From Stenotrophomonas africana (GTDB taxonomy: Bacteria > Pseudomonadota > Gammaproteobacteria > Xanthomonadales > Xanthomonadaceae), in contig NZ_JABEME010000008.1 in assembly GCF_013004645.1 (NCBI RefSeq), positions 62,001 to 126,000 on the forward strand: DNA of 64,000 bases, written 5' to 3'. The position numbers and the translations under genes are program-made. Every line of letters begins with the position of its first letter. The stretch's first letter is position 1. The notes beneath the pieces are model-generated. The model was not told the DNA's origin, ran no database searches, and worked only from the letters and a program-made list of their open reading frames with translations. Positions 32,153 to 40,609 of this stretch are shown here, one piece after another.

Positions 32153-33315
32153 CGCAGTTCCTCTTCGGTGTTGAGTAGGTGACGGGCAACGATCACCCGC
32201 ATGATCTCGTTGGTGCCTTCCAGGATCTGGTGCACGCGGCAGTCACGCAGCAGGCGCTCGATCGGATATTCGCGGATGTAGCCGTAGCCACCGTGGATCT
32301 GCAGCGCTTCGTTGCAGATGTTGAAACCGGCATCGGTGGCGAAGCGCTTGGCCATCGCGCACCACACGTTGGCGTCGCTGGCACCGGCATCGAGCTTGCG
32401 CGCGGCGGTGTGCACCATCTGCCGTGCGGCCACCAGCTGGGTGACCATGTCGGCCAGCTTGAACTGCAGCGCCTGGAATTCGGCCAACGCCTTGCCGAAC
32501 TGGCGGCGCTCGCCCATGTAGCGGCGCGCGGCATCCAGCGCACCCTGCGCGGCGCCCAGCGAGCAGGCGGCGATGTTGATGCGGCCGCCATCGAGCCCCT
32601 TCATCGCCAGCTTGAAGCCGCCGCCTTCCTCTCCCAGAAGGTGGCTGACCGGCACGCGGACGTTCTCGAAGGTGATGCCGCGGGTGGGCTGGCTGTTCCA
32701 GCCCATCTTTTCTTCCTTGCGGCCGAAGCTGATGCCCGGCAGGTCCGACGGCACCGCAATCGCGCTGACACCGCCGGCACCGGCACCGCCGGTACGCGCC
32801 ATCACCACCAGCAGTTCAGTGGCACCGGCGCCGGAAATGAAGGCTTTCGAGCCGTTCAGCACATAGAAGTCACCGTCGCGCACGGCCGTGGTCTTCAGCG
32901 AGGCCGCATCGGAACCGGCACCGGGTTCGGTCAGGCAGTACGAGGCCAGCTTGAGGCCGGCGGCCAGATCCTGGCCCCACGCATCGCGCAGCGCCGGCTG
33001 GCCCCACTTGGACACCATCCACGAGGCCATGTTGTGGATGCTGATGTACGCCGCGGTCGACGGATCGACGTTGGCGAGCTCCTCGATGACGACGGCGGCG
33101 TCCAGTCGGCTCAGACCGCTGCCGCCCACCTCCGGGTCCATGTACAGACCGCAGAAGCCCAGTTCACCTGCCTTGGCGATCGCCTCGCGCGGAAAGATGC
33201 CCTCCGCATCCCATCGCGCGGCGTGCGGCGCCAGTTCGGCCTGTGCGAAGTCGCGCGCCGCCTCGCGGTACGCCTGCTGTGCTTCTTCCAGTTCCGTCGT
33301 CATCGAGTGGCTCAT
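32149..33315 (-). CDS. isobutyryl-CoA dehydrogenase (acyl-CoA dehydrogenase family)
   Basis: 388-residue FAD enzyme. Motifs include CLTEPGAGSDAASLKT (FAD binding, about 126-141), NGSKAFISGAGATELLVV, RRQFGKALAEFQALQFKLAD and ALQIHGGYGYIREYPIERLL, then ILEGTNEIMRVIV with the catalytic-base region near 370. Context in a valine operon points to isobutyryl-CoA oxidation to methacrylyl-CoA. It lies 14 bases after mmsA. Confidence 0.9.
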   Translation of the reverse strand: MSHSMTTELEEAQQAYREAARDFAQAELAPHAARWDAEGIFPREAIAKAGELGFCGLYMDPEVGGSGLSRLDAAVVIEELANVDPSTAAYISIHNMASWMVSKWGQPALRDAWGQDLAAGLKLASYCLTEPGAGSDAASLKTTAVRDGDFYVLNGSKAFISGAGATELLVVMARTGGAGAGGVSAIAVPSDLPGISFGRKEEKMGWNSQPTRGITFENVRVPVSHLLGEEGGGFKLAMKGLDGGRINIAACSLGAAQGALDAARRYMGERRQFGKALAEFQALQFKLADMVTQLVAARQMVHTAARKLDAGASDANVWCAMAKRFATDAGFNICNEALQIHGGYGYIREYPIERLLRDCRVHQILEGTNEIMRVIVARHLLNTEEELR

Positions 33316-33329
33316 GGCTGCTCCTGCCG

Positions 33330-34835
33330 TTACTTCAGGCTGATCGTGGTGTTGACGCCATGGCTCAGCGTTTCGTCATCGAACCAGCGCGCGGTGACCG
33401 TCTTGGTCTGGGTGTAGAACAGCACCACCTGCTTGCCGTACGGACCCAGGTCACCCAGCTTGGACGCGCGCGAGCCGGTGAACGAGAACAGCGGCACCGG
33501 CACCGGGATCGGCACGTTGATGCCGACCTGGCCGACGTCGATGTCTTCCTGGAACTTGCGTGCGGCCGCGCCGGACTGGGTGAACAGGGCGGTGCCGTTG
33601 CCGTTCGGGTTGCTGTTGACCATCGCGATGGCGTCTTCCAGCGTTTCCGCTTCGAGGATGACCAGCACCGGCCCGAAGATTTCTTCCTGGTAGATGCGCA
33701 TGTCGGTGGTGACACCGGCAAAGATGGTCGGGCCGACGAAGTTGCCCTTCTCGAAGCCATCCACCTGCGGCTTGCGGCCATCCAGTACCAGCTTGGCGCC
33801 CTGCTCCACGCCCGAGGCGATCAGGCCTTCCACGCGCTCGCGGGCGCTGCAGGAAATGACCGGGCCGACGTCGGTGCCGGACACGGTGCCGGCGCTGACC
33901 TTCAGGGTCTGGGCCTTGGCCACCAGGTCCTGCACCCAGTTGCGCGCTTCACCGACCAGCACCAGGGTGGAGGCAGCCATGCAGCGCTGGCCGGCCGCAC
34001 CAAAGGCGGCGCCGACCATCGCGTTGAGGGTCTGTTCCTTGTTGGCGTCCGGCAGCACCACGGCGTGGTTCTTGGCGCCCATCATGCACTGCACGCGCTT
34101 GCCGGCCAGCGAGGCGCGGTTGTAGACGTGGGTACCGACGCGGGTGGAACCGACGAACGACACGGCCTTGATGTCCGGGTGGTCGCAGATCGCGTTGACC
34201 ACTTCCTCGCCACCGTGGACGACGTTCAGCACGCCCTTCGGAATGCCCGCTTCCAGCGCCAGCTCGACCAGGCGCATGGTGACCATCGGGTCCTGCTCGG
34301 ACGGCTTGAGGATGAAGGTGTTGCCGGTGGCAATGGCCATCGGGAACATCCACAGCGGGATCATCGCCGGGAAGTTGAAGGGGGTGATGCCGGCGCACAC
34401 GCCCAGCGGCTGCATGATCGTGTAGGTATCCACGCCATTGGCCACGTTGTTGGCCAGCTCGCCCAGCTGCAGGTTGCCGATGGCGGCGGCGTGCTCGACC
34501 ACTTCCAGGCCGCGGAACACATCGCCTTCGGCGTCCGGCAGGGTCTTGCCCTGTTCGGCGGTGAGGATGTGGGCCAGCTCGCTCATGTTCTCGCGGATCA
34601 GCTGCTGGTACTTCAGGAAGATGCGCGCGCGGGTACCGATAGGGGTCTTGCGCCAGGTCTTGAAGGCTTCCTTGGCGGCGGCGACGGCGGCGTCCACTTC
34701 GCCGGTGGTGGCGAACGGCACCTTGGCCAGCACGTCCTGAGTGGCCGGATTGATCACGTCCTGCCAGTGGGAAGTGGCCGATTCAACGAACTGGCCATCG
34801 ATCAGCATGCGGATACGGGGCGCTGCAACAGTCAT
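33330..34835 (-). CDS. mmsA: CoA-acylating methylmalonate-semialdehyde dehydrogenase
   Basis: 501-residue NAD- and CoA-dependent aldehyde dehydrogenase that converts methylmalonate semialdehyde to propionyl-CoA. It shows [20 protein letters not shown], the catalytic cysteine in [15 protein letters not shown] (about 285) and [16 protein letters not shown], all as in MmsA/IolA. ATG 34835 ([15 protein letters not shown]) is preferred to one 36 bases upstream. First gene of the operon mmsA, acyl-CoA dehydrogenase, hydratase, hydrolase, mmsB. Confidence 0.94.
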   Translation of the reverse strand: MTVAAPRIRMLIDGQFVESATSHWQDVINPATQDVLAKVPFATTGEVDAAVAAAKEAFKTWRKTPIGTRARIFLKYQQLIRENMSELAHILTAEQGKTLPDAEGDVFRGLEVVEHAAAIGNLQLGELANNVANGVDTYTIMQPLGVCAGITPFNFPAMIPLWMFPMAIATGNTFILKPSEQDPMVTMRLVELALEAGIPKGVLNVVHGGEEVVNAICDHPDIKAVSFVGSTRVGTHVYNRASLAGKRVQCMMGAKNHAVVLPDANKEQTLNAMVGAAFGAAGQRCMAASTLVLVGEARNWVQDLVAKAQTLKVSAGTVSGTDVGPVISCSARERVEGLIASGVEQGAKLVLDGRKPQVDGFEKGNFVGPTIFAGVTTDMRIYQEEIFGPVLVILEAETLEDAIAMVNSNPNGNGTALFTQSGAAARKFQEDIDVGQVGINVPIPVPVPLFSFTGSRASKLGDLGPYGKQVVLFYTQTKTVTARWFDDETLSHGVNTTISLK

Positions 34836-34943
34836 GACGACAATCCCACGGGTGCGAAAGATGCTTGGCATTATTCACAGCACCCACCTCGATTTCCGGG
34901 CTGAATCCGCTTAATCTGGCCAACACGCCAGACGATTCATGTT

Positions 34944-34956
34944 AATTCTGTGAATT
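34944..34956. promoter_or_regulatory. candidate operator between mmsA and its divergent regulator
   Basis: Perfect inverted repeat AATTC-TGT-GAATT that overlaps the GTG start codon of the regulator gene (34950). A related half-site, TTATTCACAG, lies at 34871-34880 near the mmsA side. The AT-rich 114-base gap should hold both divergent promoters. Autoregulation and operon control by the same protein are plausible inferences. Confidence 0.45.
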
Positions 34957-36317
34957 ATTCAGCCACCCAGCGGCAACTTGGCCTGCGCCTGCTGCGGCTG
35001 CGCGAGCAGCGCGGCTACAGCCAGGCCGATCTGGCACGGGCGCTGGGGCTATCGGCCAGCTACCTGAACCAGATCGAGCGCAACAAGCGCCCGCTCACCC
35101 CGGCCGTGCAGAAGAAGCTGGGCGAGGTATTGGGCGATGTTTCCGCACTGTTCGACGAAGATGAGCCCGCCGCGCTGCAGGAGTCATTGAGCGAGACCCT
35201 GCGCGACCTCGGCCTGGCCGATGTCAGCGCCACCGAACTGCGCGCCCTGGCCGGCAACCTGCCGCAGGTCAGCCGCGCGCTGCTGGACCTGCACCGCCGC
35301 CACCTGGCGCTGCGCGAGCATGCCGCCGCGCTGGAATTCCAGCTGGGCGAGCCCGGCGCCGGCAGCACTCTGCCCGCTGGCGACCAGGTGCGCGAGTTCT
35401 TCAACCGCATGCACAACCACATTCCCGAGCTGGATGAGCTGGCCGAGCGCCTGTTCGCCGAGTGGGGGCTGTCGCCCGGGCACGTGGCGCCGCGCCTGCG
35501 CCAGCTGTTGGCCGACCGCCATGGCGTGCTGGTGGAAGTGGCCGCGCTGCAGGCCGGGCGCGAGAAACGCCAGTACGACGCGGGCACGCGCCGGTTGTGG
35601 CTGCCGGACTACCTGGAGCCGGGCCAGCAGGCGTTCCAGATGGCCGCCGAGCTGGCCCTGCACGGCTACCTGCCGCAGATCGATGCGGTGGTGGCACGTG
35701 CCGGCTTCACCGATGAGGCACGCATCGCGCAGGCGCGGATTGGCTTGTCGAACTATTTCGCCGGCGCACTGGTGATGCCGTACATGCGTTTCCTGCGTGC
35801 GGCCGAGGCCAGCAGCTACGACATCGAGCTGCTGGCGCATCAGTTCGGCGTCGGCTTCGAAGCGGTTTGTCATCGGCTGAGCACGCTGGCGCGGCGCAGT
35901 GCGCCCGGGCTGCCGTTCTTCTTCATCCGCGTGGACCGCGCCGGCAACGTGTCCAAGCGTCATTCGGCCACCGACTTCCACTTCTCGCAGGTGGGTGGAT
36001 CGTGTCCGCTGTGGATCGTCTACGAGGCGTTCAACCAGCCCGGCCGCATCCTTACCCAGACCGCGCGCATGCCCGATGGCCGCCGCCATTTCTGGCTGGC
36101 GCGTCAGGTCAGCAGTGGCCCGGTGGGCCATGGCCAGCCCCGCAAGACGTTTGCGGTGGCACTGGGCTGCGACCTGCAGCATGCCGAACGACTGGTGTAT
36201 TCGCTGGGGCTGGATGTGCAGAGCCCCGGCAATTCGGTTTCGATCGGGCCGGGTTGCCGGGTGTGCCCGCGCGAGGACTGCATGCAGCGCGCGTTCGCGC
36301 AGTTGCCGGGGCGGTAG
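34950..36317 (+). CDS. XRE-family regulator with ImmA-like and DUF2083 domains
   Basis: 455-residue transcription factor of the short-chain-acyl/propionate regulator group. N-terminal HTH (about 8-65): LRLLRLREQRGYSQADLARA, LGLSASYLNQIERNKRPLT. The middle (about 150-290) is ImmA/IrrE-like with QMAAELALHGYLPQID and LSNYFAGALVMPYMRFL; the canonical HExxH is not evident, so protease activity is doubtful. The C-terminal DUF2083 region (from about 300) has four cysteines ending VCPREDC. GTG 34950 is used because the ATG 11 bases upstream hits an early stop. Divergent from the valine operon, which it probably controls. Confidence 0.85.
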   Translation: MNYSATQRQLGLRLLRLREQRGYSQADLARALGLSASYLNQIERNKRPLTPAVQKKLGEVLGDVSALFDEDEPAALQESLSETLRDLGLADVSATELRALAGNLPQVSRALLDLHRRHLALREHAAALEFQLGEPGAGSTLPAGDQVREFFNRMHNHIPELDELAERLFAEWGLSPGHVAPRLRQLLADRHGVLVEVAALQAGREKRQYDAGTRRLWLPDYLEPGQQAFQMAAELALHGYLPQIDAVVARAGFTDEARIAQARIGLSNYFAGALVMPYMRFLRAAEASSYDIELLAHQFGVGFEAVCHRLSTLARRSAPGLPFFFIRVDRAGNVSKRHSATDFHFSQVGGSCPLWIVYEAFNQPGRILTQTARMPDGRRHFWLARQVSSGPVGHGQPRKTFAVALGCDLQHAERLVYSLGLDVQSPGNSVSIGPGCRVCPREDCMQRAFAQLPGR

Positions 36318-36396
36318 GGTTGGTTCGGCAGGGCTGCGCCCTGCACCTACCGAGGCCGAAGCAACAGCAACGGCAAAAGCTGGCATTCCGTGGGAT

Positions 36397-36498
36397 GGCG
36401 GGGTGGATCCGGTTGCGGGGGACGCCGTAAACCCGTCCTTGGGGGCTTGGCCGCGGCATCCATGCCGCGGACACCCCCGCAACCGGGCCCACCCCGCC
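36397..36498. repeat. large intergenic stem-loop element
   Basis: Outer arms GGCGGGGTGG (36397-36406) and CCACCCCGCC (36489-36498), next arms GGTTGCGGGGG (36411-36421) and CCCCCGCAACC (36474-36484), and an apical 20-base near-perfect palindrome at 36451-36470 (CCGCGGCAT and ATGCCGCGG). I recall similar intergenic elements in other Stenotrophomonas and Xanthomonas genomes, but this is the only copy in the window. It lies between the regulator gene and the patatin gene. Confidence 0.6.
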
Positions 36499-36540
36499 TT
36501 CGACAGTTTCCTGCCATCTGTCGGAACGACGTATTGCCCT

Positions 36541-36656
36541 GGTAGGTGTCGACCTTGGTCGACACGGTAGATCCACGCCATGCGTGGATGCTCTTCGATG
36601 AATGTTCGAAATATTCGATTTCGATGGACATTCATCCACGCATGGCATGGATCTAC
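36541..36656. repeat. GTAG-type REP cluster, two subtypes
   Basis: A GTGTCGACC-subtype unit (36541-36566) is followed by an inverted pair of the ATCCACGC subtype: GTAGATCCACGCCATGCGTG from 36568 and its mirror ending at 36656. Between the pair lies an AT-richer 40-base spacer with TTCGAA and TTCGATTTCGA. Downstream of the patatin gene stop at 36664. Confidence 0.7.
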
Positions 36657-36663
36657 TACCGGG

Positions 36664-38616
36664 TCAGTAGATCGGCGTCACCTTCATCTGCGGCAGCGGG
36701 CGTGGTGCACCGTCAGTGAGGTCGGGGCCGAGGTCCTCCCAGCTGCGGCCCTGCTCGACCATCAACCCCCACAGCTGCTGCGAGGCCAGCCGCTTGTCTT
36801 CCGAGCCCAGCTTGTACGAGGGCGGAGACGGTTCACCGCGGGCAACCATCGCGTACGCCGCGCGGTAGGCCAGCACCTGCTGCGCCGGGTCGTCGGTTCG
36901 CGCCACTTCCAGCGTGTAGCGCTGGTAGGCCGAGGCCAGGTTGCGCCAGCGGATCCAGTAGTGGTTCTCGAACGAGAACGAACAGAAGCGCGCACCAGCC
37001 AGGCTGCCCTTGTCGGCGATGCGGGTCAGCACCTCCTGCGGCATGTCCAGGTTCATGCCGCCCTCGTCGCCCTCCAGGCTGACGTGCACGATGCGGTCGC
37101 GGTAGCCCGGCGCGCGCGCCTGCAGGAGATCGCGCCAGTTCTGCATGGTCGCCACCACCGCGAACAGGAAGCGGCCCAGCTCGGCGGCCGCCAGCGGTGT
37201 GGCGATCGACTGGTAGGTGCGCTGCCAGCCGTGTCGGTTTTCGGTGGGCAGAAACACCGCGTGTTCCAGCGACTGGCGGCCACTGCTGCCGTGGTTCACC
37301 TCTTCGGCGTGCTGCGGGTAGACCAGATTGATGGCGAAGGTCGGCCAGCGTGGCAATGCGGCGTCGAACAGATGGATCGGGAAGTTGCTGCTGATGCCAC
37401 CGTCGGAGAACCAGCAGATGCGGAAGGCGGTGATCACCGGACCGCAAGCCTGCCCGGCGCTGGTCAGCCCTTCCATGCTGTCGGCCACGTTGTGCTCGGG
37501 GTCGGCCGCCGGTGCAGTCGGTTCGCAGCGACGCTCGCGCCGCGAGGGTTCGTGCAGCGGCACTGCGCTGATCAGCAGCGGGAAGCTCAGGCTCATGCGC
37601 GTGGCCACCAGCACCGGCAGCTGCGGGCCCGGCGGCAGGTGGTAGTACTGCCGCCCCTCCACCTCCAGCGGCGGGCCGGCCTGCGTCACCAGCCACTGCA
37701 CCACGCTGGCCGGGAACAGCTGCTCGAATTCCTCGCGCAGGAACCAGAACTGCGCGCCACCCAGCGGCAGCGTACGCGGCTCGTTGTGCGACACGCAGGT
37801 GGTGATCATCTGCAGGCTGATCGCATGCGGGCTGTCCGGCTCGCCGGCATAGCGCGGCGCGTCGTGCAGGTCGGCGAAGGTGAGCGGTGCATCCAGCGGC
37901 TTGCCGGACAACTGCTGCAGGCATTCGTGCAGCCACTCGGTCAGTGCCGGCGTGCGTGCATCGCGGCCGAGTCCACTGCACAGGCCCAGCAGATTGCGCC
38001 GCGCCACACGCGCGACCCGCAGCGCGGCACCGGCCACGCCGGCACCATATGCACACAGCAGCGACGGCAGCAGTGTGGCCGCCACGCCGCTCCAACCACC
38101 GCCCCACCAACCCAGGCCGAGCAGCAGCGCCAACGACACCAGCACTTCCAGCGGCGCGATCTCGAACACGGCAACCGCCAGGCACAGCAGCTTGTGCGGC
38201 AGGCTGGCATTGCCGGTCAGCACCACCAGCAGCCGATAGGCCGCGCGCGCGCCGCGCGCCGGCTGGAACAGGCTGTAGATGAAGCCGCGCCGCGACAGCT
38301 GCGCCGATACCGCCGACAACCCGCCATAGCCGGCATCGCCGGGCAGGTGCTCGCCGGCCTGCTGACGGCGATCACCACACGCTGCCGCAGCCGCCACCGC
38401 CGCGGCGATGGCGCCGGCCGAAGTGCCGCCGATGCTCTTGAAGCGATACTCGCGCGCCAGCGCCAGTACCGCATTGGGGTACACGATGCCGCTGGTGATG
38501 CCGCCTTTCATGACCAGATCGCAGTACTTGTCCGCCACTGTCTTGCCCCCGAGCATGCCGTCCGCCGCGTGGGTACCAGTATGGCGCAGAGGCTTCTCAG
38601 GGCCTGAGACTCTCAT
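36664..38616 (-). CDS. patatin-like phospholipase, membrane-associated
   Basis: 650-residue putative lipid acyl hydrolase. The catalytic serine is in GGTSAGAIAAAV (near residue 66) and the aspartate of the dyad in WFSDGGISSNFPIHLF (near 420); the oxyanion-hole loop is VMKGGITSGIVYPNAV (near 36). Unlike simple patatins it has hydrophobic segments between about 130 and 200 (LLVVLTGNAS, LEVLVSLALLLGLGWW, LLPSLLCAYGAGVAGAAL) that may anchor it in the membrane. ATG 38616 has no Shine-Dalgarno; ATG 38556 is a good alternative. Substrate unknown. Confidence 0.82.
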   Translation of the reverse strand: MRVSGPEKPLRHTGTHAADGMLGGKTVADKYCDLVMKGGITSGIVYPNAVLALAREYRFKSIGGTSAGAIAAAVAAAAACGDRRQQAGEHLPGDAGYGGLSAVSAQLSRRGFIYSLFQPARGARAAYRLLVVLTGNASLPHKLLCLAVAVFEIAPLEVLVSLALLLGLGWWGGGWSGVAATLLPSLLCAYGAGVAGAALRVARVARRNLLGLCSGLGRDARTPALTEWLHECLQQLSGKPLDAPLTFADLHDAPRYAGEPDSPHAISLQMITTCVSHNEPRTLPLGGAQFWFLREEFEQLFPASVVQWLVTQAGPPLEVEGRQYYHLPPGPQLPVLVATRMSLSFPLLISAVPLHEPSRRERRCEPTAPAADPEHNVADSMEGLTSAGQACGPVITAFRICWFSDGGISSNFPIHLFDAALPRWPTFAINLVYPQHAEEVNHGSSGRQSLEHAVFLPTENRHGWQRTYQSIATPLAAAELGRFLFAVVATMQNWRDLLQARAPGYRDRIVHVSLEGDEGGMNLDMPQEVLTRIADKGSLAGARFCSFSFENHYWIRWRNLASAYQRYTLEVARTDDPAQQVLAYRAAYAMVARGEPSPPSYKLGSEDKRLASQQLWGLMVEQGRSWEDLGPDLTDGAPRPLPQMKVTPIY

Positions 38617-38654
38617 CTACTGAAATACCGGTGATCAGTTCCAGGCCAGACGAG

Positions 38655-39131
38655 TCAGGAGCTGCGGAAGGGAACATCTCCAAGCGCCCACACGAGGGTG
38701 CCCACGATTGCAAATGCAACGGAAAAGAAGTCGCGCAAATCCGGCTCTGCAACGATCTGATGCAGCTCCGCGACCAATTTGCGGGTCTGATCAAGAGCCT
38801 CTGCCTCAGCCAGCATACTTATCCCAGATCCGTCTCTTATACGCTCTTCAGTAGTTTTCCCGAAGTAAGCCGGATCAAGCCGTTGCTTCCAGCTACTCGT
38901 CAACTTTGAGTACTGAAGTGACACCCCCGCCAGGACCAGCAACGCGCCACTGCGCTGAAACCAAAAGTACTCATTCGGCGAGTACCAGTCCACCACACAC
39001 GCCGCAATGGCAATGACTACCATAAGAATGGCGTATTTCCTGGAGAATCCTGGCCTCTGTGGCACCAATGCCCAGTTCGACAGAGATTTTTTCAGTGCAG
39101 CAAAGCATCTATTAGTGAATTGCATCTTCAA
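38655..39131 (-). CDS. hypothetical membrane protein
   Basis: 158 residues with three hydrophobic stretches: about 34-50 (YAILMVVIAIAACVVDWY), 57-72 (FQRSGALLVLAGVSLQYS) and 133-152 (FSVAFAIVGTLVWALGDV), and a charged loop with KTTEERIRDGSGISMLAEAE in between. Base composition is clearly less GC-rich than the flanking genes, suggesting transfer. It lies 38 bases upstream of the patatin gene on the same strand and could be transcribed with it. I do not recognise it. Confidence 0.6.
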   Translation of the reverse strand: MKMQFTNRCFAALKKSLSNWALVPQRPGFSRKYAILMVVIAIAACVVDWYSPNEYFWFQRSGALLVLAGVSLQYSKLTSSWKQRLDPAYFGKTTEERIRDGSGISMLAEAEALDQTRKLVAELHQIVAEPDLRDFFSVAFAIVGTLVWALGDVPFRSS

Positions 39132-39495
39132 AGCATCCCCCCCTTGAACTCAGGCTGTTCGGACAATTTAACCGATGCCAACACTCTAGTTCGCCTCGCA
39201 TAAGCCCCTTGCCGCAGACTTGAGGGAACCGGTGTGAGCATCGATCAGGTGATTCGCATCTTTGAACAAATGACCGATTGGCTCGATATCACTCCGGCAT
39301 GTGCCCTTCCTACAACAGTTGCGGAGTGATCTACCGTGGCCAGTCGTCAGATCCGCTTCGCCAGCAATTGATTTCGTCGACAATATTGAACGACTCCGTT
39401 GCAGCCTCCCACTTGACCCTGACCACCATCGGCGTAGCATCTGCAGCAAGCCAAGGGACAGACCCGCGGCTGCCACAACGACATGAGGGATTCTC
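39132..39495. other. intergenic stretch upstream of the NAD salvage genes
   Basis: No supported gene; open frames here have low-GC third positions and no ribosome-binding site. A possible promoter for the NAD genes is TTGACC (39413-39418), 16 bases, then TAGCAT (39435-39440), which would give a leader of about 50 bases. The region shares the lower GC of the preceding membrane gene. Confidence 0.4.
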
Positions 39496-40545
39496 ATGGA
39501 ATTCGACTATCTCGTCTTCATCGGGCGATTCGAGCCCTTCCACAACGGCCACGCCGCCGTTGCCCGCCTGGCCCTGAGCCGGGCCCGCAAGCTGATCTTC
39601 CTGGTCGGTTCTGCCGATACTCCCCGCAGCCTCCGCAATCCCTGGACCGTGGCCGAACGCGCCGTGATGATCCAGGCTGCCCTCGATGGCCACACCGACC
39701 GCCTGCTGATCCGCCCGCTGCGCGACCACCTCTACAACGAAGCGCAGTGGATCGCCAACGTGCAGCGCCAGGTGGCCGAGGCCCTGCGCAACGACGGTGC
39801 CGCCGCCGATGCGAAGGTGGGCCTGATCGGCATGGACAAGGATGCCTCCAGCTATTACCTGCGCGAATTCCCGCAGTGGCCGCTGGTGGACGTGCAGCAC
39901 ACCGCCACCCTGTCGGCCACCGAGCTGCGGCGCTACCTGTTCGAAGCCGGCGACGTCGACTTCCACGGCGCGCTGCTGATGCTGCGTGGCAATGTGCCGG
40001 CGCCGGTGTACGACATGCTCGAAGCGTTCCGCAAGAGCGCGCCTGCCTATGGCCAGCTGGTGGCCGAGTACCGCTTCATCGAACAATACAAGGCCGCCTG
40101 GAAGGATGCGCCCTACGCGCCCACCTTCGTCACCACCGATGCGGTGGTGGTGCATTCGGGCCACGTGCTGCTGGTGCGTCGCCGTTCGGAACCCGGCAAG
40201 GGGCTGTGGGCGCTGCCCGGCGGTTTCGTCGGTCAGGAACAGAGCCTGCTCGACAGCTGCCTGCGCGAACTGCGCGAGGAAACCCGGCTGAAGATTCCGC
40301 TGCCGGTGCTGAAGGGTTCGCTGAAGGGACAGCAGGTGTTCGACCACCCGGATCGCAGCCAGCGTGGCCGCACCATCACCCACGGTTTCCACTTCGAATT
40401 CCCGGCCGGTGACCTGCCGCCGGTGCGCGGTGGCGACGATGCCGACAAGGCCCGCTGGATACCGGTAAGCGAAGCCCTGGACATGGGCCCGCAGCTGTTC
40501 GAAGACCACCTGCACATCCTGGAGTATTTCCTCGGCCGCGGCTGA
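39496..40545 (+). CDS. bifunctional NMN adenylyltransferase / Nudix hydrolase
   Basis: 349-residue fusion for NAD metabolism. The N-terminal nucleotidyltransferase domain (about 1-180) has IGRFEPFHNGHAAVARLAL with the HxGH motif and LSATELRRYL, the NadM type that joins NMN or NaMN to ATP. The C-terminal Nudix domain (about 205-345) has WALPGGFVGQEQSLLDSCLR and ELREET, matching the Nudix box; homologous fusions cleave ADP-ribose. ATG 39496 has GAGGGA upstream. It is followed by nadV after 64 bases. Confidence 0.93.
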   Translation: MEFDYLVFIGRFEPFHNGHAAVARLALSRARKLIFLVGSADTPRSLRNPWTVAERAVMIQAALDGHTDRLLIRPLRDHLYNEAQWIANVQRQVAEALRNDGAAADAKVGLIGMDKDASSYYLREFPQWPLVDVQHTATLSATELRRYLFEAGDVDFHGALLMLRGNVPAPVYDMLEAFRKSAPAYGQLVAEYRFIEQYKAAWKDAPYAPTFVTTDAVVVHSGHVLLVRRRSEPGKGLWALPGGFVGQEQSLLDSCLRELREETRLKIPLPVLKGSLKGQQVFDHPDRSQRGRTITHGFHFEFPAGDLPPVRGGDDADKARWIPVSEALDMGPQLFEDHLHILEYFLGRG

Positions 40546-40609
40546 CCGGCCCGGCCTCCCCACTGGCGGATAGACCGCTGGTGTCACTCGACGCGAAGGA
40601 GCTTCCGTC

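Noticed and set aside
39186..39497. 103-codon minus-strand frame in the gap before the NAD genes
   Set aside because: No Shine-Dalgarno, no recognisable domain, and it covers the likely promoter region.
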